A DNA stretch of 6,051 nucleotides from DAOUAJ01 sp034433615. GTDB lineage: Bacteria > Chloroflexota > Anaerolineae > DUEN01. The position numbers were made by a program, and so were the translations under genes. Below, piece by piece: positions 1 to 5,469 of the stretch. The notes beneath the pieces are model-generated. The model saw nothing but the letters and a program-made list of their open reading frames with translations. It searched no databases and was not told where the DNA came from. The DNA lies in assembly GCA_034433615.1 (NCBI GenBank), contig DAOUAJ010000446.1, positions 1 to 6,051 on the forward strand, written 5' to 3'. Numbering within the stretch: the first letter of the stretch is position 1; each line of letters begins with the position of its first letter.

Positions 1-3000
1 CTGGTGCCGGGTTGACACCAAAGTCAGTTACCCGGCCATCCACCGCCAGCGTGAACTGGTGATCGTCCACACCGCCGCCCTGGTCATTATCGAGCCCGTC
101 GAAGGCCAGTTCGATGCTGTCATCGCGCCAGATGTCGTTGCTGTCGGCTACCACGACGTCGTCAGTGACGTGGATAGCGAAGTAGAGATAGCTCTCATCC
201 CAACGACTGCGCAGCGTCAGGCTGGCATCAGCCGGCGCTGGACTTGAACGCGGGCTGACGTAGCGAGCGGTGTTCACGTCCAGCACCAGCTCGGGATCGC
301 CACCCCACTCGCTCAGGTCGCCATCAACGGTCGGTGGGTTGGCCGTGTAGCTGCTGTCCAGACGACGCGGCTGGCCGGGCAGGGTGCTGGTCGGCGTGGG
401 CGTGGCCGTAGACGGGACCGGCGTCGGAGTGACCGTGGGCGTAGCAGTCGGAACTCCGGGCACGGTGGGCGTGGCCGTCGGCGTCCAGGTCGGTGTGGGC
501 GTCGGTGTTGGCGTGATGGTTGGCGTGGGGGTCGGCGACGGAGCTGTGGTGTACTTCACCCGCAGCCGTGGCCAGTAGGCCGGGGCGGTGTTCTCCCGTG
601 AAGCAAAGGAGTACTCCACACTCCCCGTGCTCACACCTCGCAACTGCAAGCCCAGGTTGCTCGACGGGTTGTTGACCCAACCCTGCACCAGGCTCCGCAA
701 GTCCATGGTGAGATACCCTTGCGCCTGGTTCAACTCCACTGCAGCGGCCGGAGAGCCGGCCCGGTCGTTGACAGGATCGCTGGCCCCCGGCTGTCCCCAT
801 GTCACGCCCGAACTGGCCTGATTCCAGTTCGCTTTGTACTCATCCCAGGCCCGGCGCATGGCATAGGCCTCCAGCGTCAGCGAGTTGCCGTTGGAGCGGA
901 AGTTTTGGAACAGGGTCAGCTCAGCCTGCTGGATCATGACACCCGGCGGGATATTGCTGAGGTTGAAACGCATCAATGCGTGCATGATGTCTTGGGAACG
1001 CACCCGGAAGGTGGTGTTGCCCCCGTAGTTCGAGCCGGGCGCGTAGGCGCTGAGGAACGTATCTGCCTCGGGGTTCAGCTCCACCTCGAAAGGTGACCCG
1101 CCCGGCGTGGTCGGTGTAGGTGTTGCCGTTGGCTGGTCGGCCGGTGCGGTCGGCGTAGGTGTGGCAGTTGGTACACCAGGGGCCGTGGATGTGGGCGTCG
1201 GCGTCAGTGTAGGTGTTGAAGTGGGCATGCTGCTGCCGCCTCCACCATAGTGCCAGATGTGCCCCCGGTCGTCGCCCACCCATACATCGTTCTCAGCAAA
1301 CGCGAACAACGAGACCAGGTTGGCCGAGGTAGGCGGGGGGGGCATCGCCTGCCACGTCTGGCCGTCCGTCGTGCGGTAAATGCTGCCCTGCCAGCCCACG
1401 GCGTACCCCACGCGCGCGTTCACCATCTGCAATCGCTCCAGTGTGGTCGGCAGCGCCGCCTGTTGCTGGAACGCAAAGGTGCTCGCCGTCGCGTTGGTCA
1501 TCTTGAGAATCGTGCTGGGCGGCACACCAGAAGGTGCGTCCTCCAGCACAGCGGCAATCCAACCCGTGTCGTTGTCTATGAAGCTGATGTCGTATGCGTA
1601 GCGATCGTTCTCACGGGTGTCTTCAGGGATCTTATCCAGCCACAACTTGCGATCCCAGCTTGCGCCGTTATTGAACGTCGTGTACAAACGCCCCTTAGCG
1701 CTGGCATAGCAGATGTTAGGAGTAGGACACTCGATAGCACGCACCACATAGTTATTGCTGACGCTCACCGGGCTGAAGTTAAGCCCATCGGTGGAGCGGA
1801 ACAGATAGTTGAGGGTGGTGCCTACCAGTACCGTGTTGCCGGTGCCGGTCCACAGCGTCGAGTAGAGGAATCCGCCGTAGTTGGCACCGCCTGGATCGAG
1901 CAGCGTCCCCGACCTCTGCCAGGATGCGCCGCCGTCGAGAGTACGCAGGATGGTGCCGTAGCGTCCCACCACCCAACAGGTGTTGACATCCTTGCAGTGT
2001 ACGGCTGAGAAGAAGGCCTTGCTCAGGGTCTGGCCGTGGCCGGTCAGCTCCACCCACGTCCTCCCGCCGTCTGTAGTCTTGTAGATGAACGCTGTCCCCG
2101 AGGACGCGGTCCACTCCGGCCCGCCCACCGCGTAACCGATCGTTGGGCTGGGGAAGTAGATGCTCCACACCTTGGTCGAGGGAGGGGGCTTAGGCACCGT
2201 AAACTTCAACTCCCATCCTGATCCAGCGAGTGTGGGAGTGAATGTTGGCGTCGGCTGGCTGAAGGGGGTCGGGGTGAGGGTAGGTGTCGGCGTCGGCTGG
2301 CCCGGCGGGGTCGGCGTAAAAGTGGGCACCAACGTCGGCGTGGGCGTCGGCTGCGCCGAGGCACCCACCACATAAGTCACAACCAACCGGGGACGCAGGT
2401 CAGGAATGCTCGCCTCGGCTGAATAAAAGTTGTACTCAACCGAACCGCCACTCTGCCCCTTGAGCTGCATACCATAGTTCGCCGAAGGGTTGGCTACCCA
2501 CCCGCGCACCAGCGAGGTAACATCTAACGTCACCCAGCCACTGCCTGCCGCCAGGGCTACACTTCCTGCCGCCGTGCTTTCCCGGTCTGTCGTAGTACTG
2601 CTGGCACCGGCTCCCCCCCAGGCCGTCCCCGTGCGTGCGATCTCCCAGGTGGCCTGAGTTTCATGCCACGATCGCTTCATGCCGTAGGCCTCCAGGGTTA
2701 AGGGGTTGGTGTTAGAACGTCCAAAGAGATACAGTTGCAACGTGGCGCCATTGACGGGAGCGTTGCTGGGGATAGTGGACACGTCAAAGCGCAGTAGTCC
2801 ATTCATCACATCTTTGGAGCGCACGGCCATGCGCGTGTCGGCACCGTAATTGCGGCCAGGTTCCCATGCACTCAGATAAGTGTCCTCTGTGCCCCGGTAA
2901 TTTTCCACACCCTCCTGAAAACTCACAGTCACCGGCCGGCCCGGCTCCCGAACCACCTGGACGAAGTGGATGATCTCATCACCGTCGCCACGGCTCCAGA

Positions 3001-4552
3001 TGCGAAAATCGCTGCCGGTGTACTTACCGCCACCTACCTGGCCATCAGCAAACTCGGCATCTTCGAGAGTAAAGCTCACCTTTTTCCAGGTGCGGGTGTT
3101 GGTCTTGGTAACGATGCCCGCGCTTTTGTAGTTATCTGTACCCACTGCGTCGTACTGCAGTTCCCAGGAATCCGTGCCCTGATCGTAATAGGTGACATTG
3201 ATCGTCGCGCGGTTAATGCCGCCATAGATGTACCCGTTGTCAATGTTAAAATACATGTACGGGTTGTTGGTGGCCTGATCGGTGCGGCGCGTGTACCGGC
3301 CTTCCGGCGCGGATCCCACCCGCCAGAGCGGTACGGTCTTCCCCCCAGGCACATTGTCATTTTGATACAGCCAGAAGTCATAATTGCCGTACTGGGGATA
3401 CCAGGTTCCCTCCGTTTCCCGCAGAGCCACCCACACGCTGGGAGTATCTGCCAGGGTGCGCCCCAGATACTGGTTGGCGAATCGCAAGATCTCAAAACGC
3501 TCAGGCTTGGTCACCACGTCCAGGGAAAGGACCATGTAGTCAGCATGTTTGTTGAGGCCGTTGTAGACCCCCCACAGCGTGCCTTCTACTCCGGTGATCA
3601 GATTGTCGTAGCTCTCCCAGGCGATGGGCACCTGCGCTCCCCACTTGAACATGGGGTCGTACTGTCCAGCGCCGTAGAGGGAATAATTGGGGTCACTGAT
3701 GACCACGCCGCTGCCACCGTCGGGCTTCAGGCCGTTGTGTTTAAGGCCGACACCACGAGCGGCCGCGTAGTCGGTGAAGCTCCGCCGCTCCGATTGGTAG
3801 AGAAACGTCGGAGCGTACTGCAAGAACAGGGGCGTGTTGGGGAATGCCTCTTTGAAGATGTCTGTGATCTGGTTGACCGTGTTCACCCATAGCTCGCTGG
3901 TTAACCCTGCATTCTGAAGGCAGGTGTCGAACTGGTCCTCGGCCGGCTGGGTCTCACCATAGAGACCAGCAGTGACCTGCACCCACTCGATGCGCGGATC
4001 ACCATTGTACCGTTGCCCGACCGCGCGAATGAACTTCTGGTACTCCGCCAGGAAGTCGGGATGCCAGTAGCGGGGGATGGTGTATCCATTGCAATCAACC
4101 CTAAGGTGCGGATATTTGCTGAAGAGCCAAGCGGGGGTCGCATAGGGTTCTTGGGAATCAATACCGCCGTATGTGTCAAAGGCGATGCCGACGTATTTAC
4201 CGAAAGCGACGTGATCGTCAATCCATCTATCCACCACACTCCAGGCGTAACTGCCCTCCGTAGGCTGCAAGCGGGCCCAACTGAAATCCTGATGACTGCC
4301 CACGATAGGATATTGCTGTGGGTCGAGGTTCAGGTAGTCCCAGAAGGCATAGACCCCCGGGCGGCGCACACCGGGTCGGGCGGTGGGGGTGTCAGGCGCG
4401 AGTAGCCACGCCGTGTCCTGGCTGAGGTGTGGAGCTGGCATGATCGGGGTCGCTTCTGTGGTCTGGATGGGACTCAGGGCAAAACTAACGGTCAAAAGCA
4501 TCAGGCCAATTAACCTCTTTAATGGGTGAGGCATTCTGTATTTCTCCTGCAT
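1..4552 (-). CDS. Giant secreted multimodular protein: glycosidase-like barrel, two DNRLRE domains, beta-propeller, CBM9-like module (3' end outside window)
   Basis: One open frame runs from the ATG at 4552 to the left edge without a stop, giving 1,517 full codons; the C-terminus is missing. Order by residue: signal peptide 1-34; TIM-barrel glycosidase-like module about 66-370; beta-rich module 371-536; DNRLRE domain 541-729; Thr/Pro linker 731-779; BNR/Ycf48-like propeller 780-1106; linker 1107-1154; DNRLRE domain 1155-1336; linker 1337-1395; CBM9-like module from 1396. The protein is therefore exported and probably acts on or binds carbohydrate at the cell surface. All six cysteines (154, 211, 853, 859, 942, 948) could pair, which fits an extracellular location. 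Two starts are possible. M1 has GAGGG 6 bases upstream; M7 (4534) has AGGAG 9 bases upstream and gives a tighter signal peptide. The nearest upstream in-frame stop lies in the leader. The gene follows the sugar transferase by 181 bases and probably has its own promoter. The reading frame and modular layout are certain; the exact enzymatic activity is unknown. Confidence 0.93.
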   Translation of the reverse strand, partial: MQEKYRMPHPLKRLIGLMLLTVSFALSPIQTTEATPIMPAPHLSQDTAWLLAPDTPTARPGVRRPGVYAFWDYLNLDPQQYPIVGSHQDFSWARLQPTEGSYAWSVVDRWIDDHVAFGKYVGIAFDTYGGIDSQEPYATPAWLFSKYPHLRVDCNGYTIPRYWHPDFLAEYQKFIRAVGQRYNGDPRIEWVQVTAGLYGETQPAEDQFDTCLQNAGLTSELWVNTVNQITDIFKEAFPNTPLFLQYAPTFLYQSERRSFTDYAAARGVGLKHNGLKPDGGSGVVISDPNYSLYGAGQYDPMFKWGAQVPIAWESYDNLITGVEGTLWGVYNGLNKHADYMVLSLDVVTKPERFEILRFANQYLGRTLADTPSVWVALRETEGTWYPQYGNYDFWLYQNDNVPGGKTVPLWRVGSAPEGRYTRRTDQATNNPYMYFNIDNGYIYGGINRATINVTYYDQGTDSWELQYDAVGTDNYKSAGIVTKTNTRTWKKVSFTLEDAEFADGQVGGGKYTGSDFRIWSRGDGDEIIHFVQVVREPGRPVTVSFQEGVENYRGTEDTYLSAWEPGRNYGADTRMAVRSKDVMNGLLRFDVSTIPSNAPVNGATLQLYLFGRSNTNPLTLEAYGMKRSWHETQATWEIARTGTAWGGAGASSTTTDRESTAAGSVALAAGSGWVTLDVTSLVRGWVANPSANYGMQLKGQSGGSVEYNFYSAEASIPDLRPRLVVTYVVGASAQPTPTPTLVPTFTPTPPGQPTPTPTLTPTPFSQPTPTFTPTLAGSGWELKFTVPKPPPSTKVWSIYFPSPTIGYAVGGPEWTASSGTAFIYKTTDGGRTWVELTGHGQTLSKAFFSAVHCKDVNTCWVVGRYGTILRTLDGGASWQRSGTLLDPGGANYGGFLYSTLWTGTGNTVLVGTTLNYLFRSTDGLNFSPVSVSNNYVVRAIECPTPNICYASAKGRLYTTFNNGASWDRKLWLDKIPEDTRENDRYAYDISFIDNDTGWIAAVLEDAPSGVPPSTILKMTNATASTFAFQQQAALPTTLERLQMVNARVGYAVGWQGSIYRTTDGQTWQAMPPPPTSANLVSLFAFAENDVWVGDDRGHIWHYGGGGSSMPTSTPTLTPTPTSTAPGVPTATPTPTAPADQPTATPTPTTPGGSPFEVELNPEADTFLSAYAPGSNYGGNTTFRVRSQDIMHALMRFNLSNIPPGVMIQQAELTLFQNFRSNGNSLTLEAYAMRRAWDEYKANWNQASSGVTWGQPGASDPVNDRAGSPAAAVELNQAQGYLTMDLRSLVQGWVNNPSSNLGLQLRGVSTGSVEYSFASRENTAPAYWPRLRVKYTTAPSPTPTPTITPTPTPTPTWTPTATPTVPGVPTATPTVTPTPVPSTATPTPTSTLPGQPRRLDSSYTANPPTVDGDLSEWGGDPELVLDVNTARYVSPRSSPAPADASLTLRSRWDESYLYFAIHVTDDVVVADSNDIWRDDSIELAFDGLDNDQGGGVDDHQFTLAVDGRVTDFGVNPAP
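2..367 (-). other. CBM9-like (DOMON-type) carbohydrate-binding module, C-terminally cut by window edge
   Basis: From residue 1396 the frame shows the start of a family-9-type sugar-binding module: PPTVDGDLSEWGG, then LTLRSRWDESYLYFAIHVTDD, NDIWRDDSIELAFDG and DDHQFTLAVDGRV. The 'VDG-x-L-x-EW', 'W-D-x-x-Y-L-Y-F-A' and 'DDSIEL-x-D' elements are typical of CBM9/DOMON domains that bind reducing-end sugars in xylanases and related enzymes. At least 122 residues are inside the window and the module is not finished. Confidence 0.8.
368..544 (-). repeat. Thr-Pro linker 3 (degenerate short-period repeat)
   Basis: Residues 1337-1395 form the longest of the three spacers, about 59 residues (PSPTPTPTITPTPTPTPTW, ATPTVPGVPTATPTVTP, STATPTPTSTLPGQP). 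It leads to the CBM9-like module. The antisense strand reads as a Val-Gly repeat, which is a shadow. Confidence 0.9.
545..1090 (-). other. DNRLRE domain 2
   Basis: Residues 1155-1336 repeat the domain-1 pattern: ADTFLSAYAPGSNYGG, ALMRFNLSNIPPG, LTLFQNFRSNGNSLTLEAY, RRAWDEYKANWNQ, VTWGQPGASDPVND, LRSLVQGWVNNPSSNLGLQLRG and a final WPRLRVKYTT strand. It contains no cysteine. It is clearly paralogous to domain 1 but well diverged from it, so the duplication is not recent. Confidence 0.88.
1091..1234 (-). repeat. Thr-Pro linker 2 (degenerate short-period repeat)
   Basis: Residues 1107-1154, such as TPTLTPTPTSTAPGVPTATP and PTATPTPTTPGG, separate the propeller from DNRLRE domain 2. The plus strand shows GTCGGCGTAGGTGT-like units. 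Composition and wording match the other two linkers of this gene. Confidence 0.9.
1235..2215 (-). other. BNR/Ycf48-like beta-propeller
   Basis: Residues 780-1106 contain five recognisable Asp-box-type repeats: YKTTDGGRTW (824-833), LRTLDGGASW (869-878), FRSTDGLNF (918-926), YTTFNNGASW (957-966) and YRTTDGQTW (1059-1067). Most are preceded by a strand of the G-Y/W-A/V-V-G type (GYAVG, CWVVG, GYAVG). This is the pattern of sialidase/Vps10/Ycf48-like propellers. Here it is almost certainly a binding or scaffold module rather than an enzyme, since it lacks the sialidase arginine triad in any obvious position. Two blades carry a C-x5-C pair (853/859 and 942/948) that may be disulfide clasps. Confidence 0.85.
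2216..2362 (-). repeat. Thr-Pro linker 1 (degenerate short-period repeat)
   Basis: Residues 731-779 are almost only Thr and Pro (QPTPTPTLVP, TPTPPGQPTPTPT, FTPTLAGS). At DNA level, on the plus strand, it is a degenerate repeat built on GTCGGCGT/GTGGGCGT words. It joins DNRLRE domain 1 to the propeller as an extended, flexible and possibly O-glycosylated spacer. Confidence 0.9.
2366..2932 (-). other. DNRLRE domain 1
   Basis: Residues 541-729 carry the family hallmarks: DTYLSAWEPGRNYG at the start, GLLRFDVSTIP, LQLYLFGRSNTNPLTLEAY, RSWHETQATWE, then LDVTSLVRGWVANPSANYGMQLKG and a closing RPRLVVTYV strand. DNRLRE domains are extracellular beta-sandwiches of about 180 residues found in many bacterial surface proteins; their precise ligand is not established. 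The copy is complete and aligns through its length with domain 2 of the same protein and with the C-terminus of the gene at the right edge. Confidence 0.88.
2945..3442 (-). other. Beta-rich module following the barrel, possibly carbohydrate-binding
   Basis: Residues 371-536 are rich in aromatic and beta-forming stretches (YMYFNIDNGYIYGG, INVTYYDQGTDSWELQYD, TWKKVSFTL) and end in DFRIWSRGDGDEIIHFVQVV. The alternating strands and exposed Trp/Tyr suggest a jelly-roll or galactose-binding-like sandwich that finishes the catalytic unit. I do not recognise a named family. It could be an accessory domain of the glycosidase or an independent sugar-binding module. Confidence 0.5.
3443..4357 (-). other. 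TIM-barrel glycoside-hydrolase-like module
   Basis: Residues about 66-370 open with a GVYAFWDYLNLDP strand followed by FSWARLQPTEGSYAW, a pattern common at the start of (beta/alpha)8 glycosidases in which the protein sets up 'if it acts here, it walks the barrel'. Two acidic residues sit at strand ends where clan GH-A-like enzymes carry their acid/base and nucleophile: E200 in GLYGET and E313 in VPIAWES, 113 residues apart. The acid/base site lacks the usual Asn before Glu and has Gly instead, a little like the GxxGE of beta-amylases (GH14). Cysteines 154 and 211 may form a disulfide. I cannot assign a CAZy family. The fold call is fairly safe; the catalytic pair is inference, and the substrate is unknown. 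Confidence 0.7.
4451..4552 (-). other. Sec signal peptide of the giant secreted protein
   Basis: The N-terminus shows a basic region (PHPLKR, residues 8-13), a hydrophobic core (LIGLMLLTVSFAL, 14-26) and a small-residue cleavage site, most likely after TEA at residue 34. There is no lipobox cysteine, so a lipoprotein is unlikely. Starting at M7 instead of M1 would leave the same core with a shorter n-region. Confidence 0.85.
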
Positions 4553-4558
4553 GGTCAG

Positions 4559-4563
4559 CCCTC
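4559..4563 (-). promoter_or_regulatory. Ribosome binding site for the M1 start of the giant protein
   Basis: Minus-strand GAGGG lies 6 bases before the ATG at 4552. A competing site AGGAG (4544-4548) lies 9 bases before the second in-frame ATG at 4534, so the start is not settled by the ribosome-binding sites alone. Confidence 0.55.
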
Positions 4564-4596
4564 TTTTCCGTGTATCAGCTAACAACCGACCGACAT

Positions 4597-4633
4597 CAAT
4601 ACGCCCGGCGATGTAACACAGCCGGGCGTATTG
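4597..4633 (-). promoter_or_regulatory. Perfect 13-bp inverted repeat in the leader of the giant gene
   Basis: Bases 4597-4609 are the exact reverse complement of 4621-4633 (13 of 13 pairs, nine of them G-C), with an 11-base loop at 4610-4620. The right-hand edge lies 15 bases from the candidate -10 box and the left-hand edge is 45 bases from the ATG at 4552. No run of T follows on either strand, so it is not a standard intrinsic terminator. It could be a protective 5' hairpin, an operator for a dimeric regulator, or a factor-dependent terminator of the upstream operon. Confidence 0.6.
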
Positions 4634-4647
4634 CCAACGACACCTTC

Positions 4648-4677
4648 ATTTTAACCAGGGGTATCCCAAAAGATCAA
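4648..4677 (-). promoter_or_regulatory. Candidate sigma-70-type promoter for the giant secreted-protein gene
   Basis: On the minus strand TTGATC (4672-4677; 4 of 6 to consensus) and TAAAAT (4648-4653; 5 of 6) are separated by 18 bases. Transcription would begin near 4641, just before the inverted repeat, leaving a leader of about 90 bases. This rests on box matches only, and the -35 is weak. Confidence 0.45.
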
Positions 4678-4733
4678 TAGTCCACATCCCTCATCGGTTA
4701 CTCCAAACTCGAAGGATCTGTCAAGGAAACGGT

Positions 4734-5456
4734 TCAGCCCGCGTCCTTACCTGAAAGTACGACAGGGATGGTTTTGAGCAAGATCCACAAGTCAAGAGCC
4801 AGCGAACGGCCCGCGATATACTTAATGTCCAGAGCGACGATCTCATTGAATGTGAGATGGCTGCGACCACTGATCTGAGCCAGGCCGGTAATGCCTGGCA
4901 AGACCTCCAGCCGCCTGCGATGCCATTCATTGTATTGTTCAAGCTCGTAATCTGGCAAGGCACGTGGCCCCACCAGACTCATATCACCTTTGAGCACATT
5001 CACAAGCTGCGGTAATTCGTCCAAACTGGTGCGCCGCAGGAATTTGCCGACCCGGGTGATGCAACGGCCGTTGCTGGCCGGTTTGTATAACTGCTGATGA
5101 TTCCCCGTTCCATTTCCATTGATGTAGTCACGCACAAACTCGCGATGCACGATGGTGTGATCTACGCCAGCGGTCATGGAGCGAAACTTATAAAATCGAA
5201 AGACCCGCGCGTCCTTACCCAACCGTCGTTGCACATAAATCACGGGGCCAGGGGAGTCCAACTTGATGGCCACCGCGATGGCGAGCAAGAGCGGTGAGAG
5301 GATCACCAACAGGAACGCCGCCAACGTGACGTCCAGGAACCGCTTGGCCCATTCATAGCCGCGCCCGGCCGTTCGGGCCTCATTCCGAGGAAGATTGGCG
5401 GAAGACGATGAAGTAGTCTGTCGCCATGATGTGAGCTGTCTTCGCCCTTGCAACAT
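4734..5456 (-). CDS. Polyprenyl-phosphate sugar-1-phosphate transferase (bacterial sugar transferase family, WcaJ/PglC-type)
   Basis: This 240-aa protein transfers a sugar-1-phosphate from a nucleotide sugar to undecaprenyl phosphate, the first membrane step of exopolysaccharide, O-antigen or glycoprotein glycan assembly. It is the compact form: a hydrophilic N-terminus (1-35), one hydrophobic segment (about 40-64) with the LSP kink (S54-P55) that makes a re-entrant helix in PglC, and the cytosolic catalytic domain. Family motifs are SPGPVIYVQRRLG (68-80), KFRSM (90-94), the catalytic Asp-Glu dyad in TSLDELPQL (D146-E147), DMSLVGPRA (158-166) and LPGITGLAQISGR (186-198). The four-helix N-terminal domain of WcaJ/WbaP is absent. 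The usual GPRP reads GPRA here. The ATG at 5456 has AGGAGGG a few bases upstream and starts 13 bases after the previous stop, so the two genes are very likely co-transcribed. The sugar specificity cannot be read from the sequence. Confidence 0.95.
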   Translation of the reverse strand: MLQGRRQLTSWRQTTSSSSANLPRNEARTAGRGYEWAKRFLDVTLAAFLLVILSPLLLAIAVAIKLDSPGPVIYVQRRLGKDARVFRFYKFRSMTAGVDHTIVHREFVRDYINGNGTGNHQQLYKPASNGRCITRVGKFLRRTSLDELPQLVNVLKGDMSLVGPRALPDYELEQYNEWHRRRLEVLPGITGLAQISGRSHLTFNEIVALDIKYIAGRSLALDLWILLKTIPVVLSGKDAG

Positions 5457-5459
5457 GCA

Positions 5460-5466
5460 CCCTCCT
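5460..5466 (-). promoter_or_regulatory. Strong ribosome binding site of the sugar transferase
   Basis: Minus-strand AGGAGGG sits just after the TGA of the preceding gene and 3 bases before the ATG at 5456. The short spacing is slightly suboptimal; the TTG at codon 2 would be at a better distance, but ATG is preferred. The closeness to the preceding stop allows ribosomes to re-initiate. Confidence 0.7.
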
Positions 5467-5469
5467 CTC

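Larger units (their letters stand above)
4553..4733. other. Intergenic region between sugar transferase and giant gene
   Basis: These 181 bases contain the candidate promoter, the 13-bp inverted repeat and the ribosome binding site. I see no open frame of its own, no T-tailed terminator after the transferase stop at 4734, and no RNA gene. Read-through from the upstream operon into the giant gene therefore remains possible. Confidence 0.7.

Noticed and set aside
368..544. CRISPR array or tandem satellite
   Set aside because: The repetition is short, degenerate and codon-phased, and it encodes Thr-Pro; there are no constant repeats separated by unique spacers.
384..578. Plus-strand Val-Gly repeat protein (also around 2160-2375)
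   Set aside because: These are the reverse reading of the Thr-Pro linkers; the minus-strand frame is continuous through them and joins recognised domains.
324..800. Minus-strand frames within 324-800, 921-1283, 1293-1562, 1779-2168, 3076-3495 and 3901-4239
   Set aside because: They are other frames of the giant gene on the same strand. The continuous frame from 4552 to the edge carries all the domain motifs, and these do not.
1250..2008. Plus-strand open frame of 252 codons
   Set aside because: It is antisense to the propeller with its five Asp-box repeats, and the translation is Arg/His/Val-rich without motifs. It is a shadow.
2966..3892. Long plus-strand open frame of 308 codons
   Set aside because: It lies entirely antisense to the barrel and beta-rich modules, whose frame has clear domain motifs. 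Its translation shows no recognisable motif and no ribosome binding site stands out. High G+C genes often leave such antisense open frames.
4597..4633. Standard intrinsic terminator of the sugar transferase gene
   Set aside because: The stem is strong but no T-rich tract follows on either strand, and it lies downstream of a candidate promoter for the next gene. It is kept only as a regulatory inverted repeat.
4696..4724. Perfect TTGACA -35 box at 4719-4724
   Set aside because: At a spacing of 16-18 bases there is no reasonable -10 hexamer (AGTAAC, GTAACC or TAACCG). The TTGATC/TAAAAT pair further on is the better candidate.
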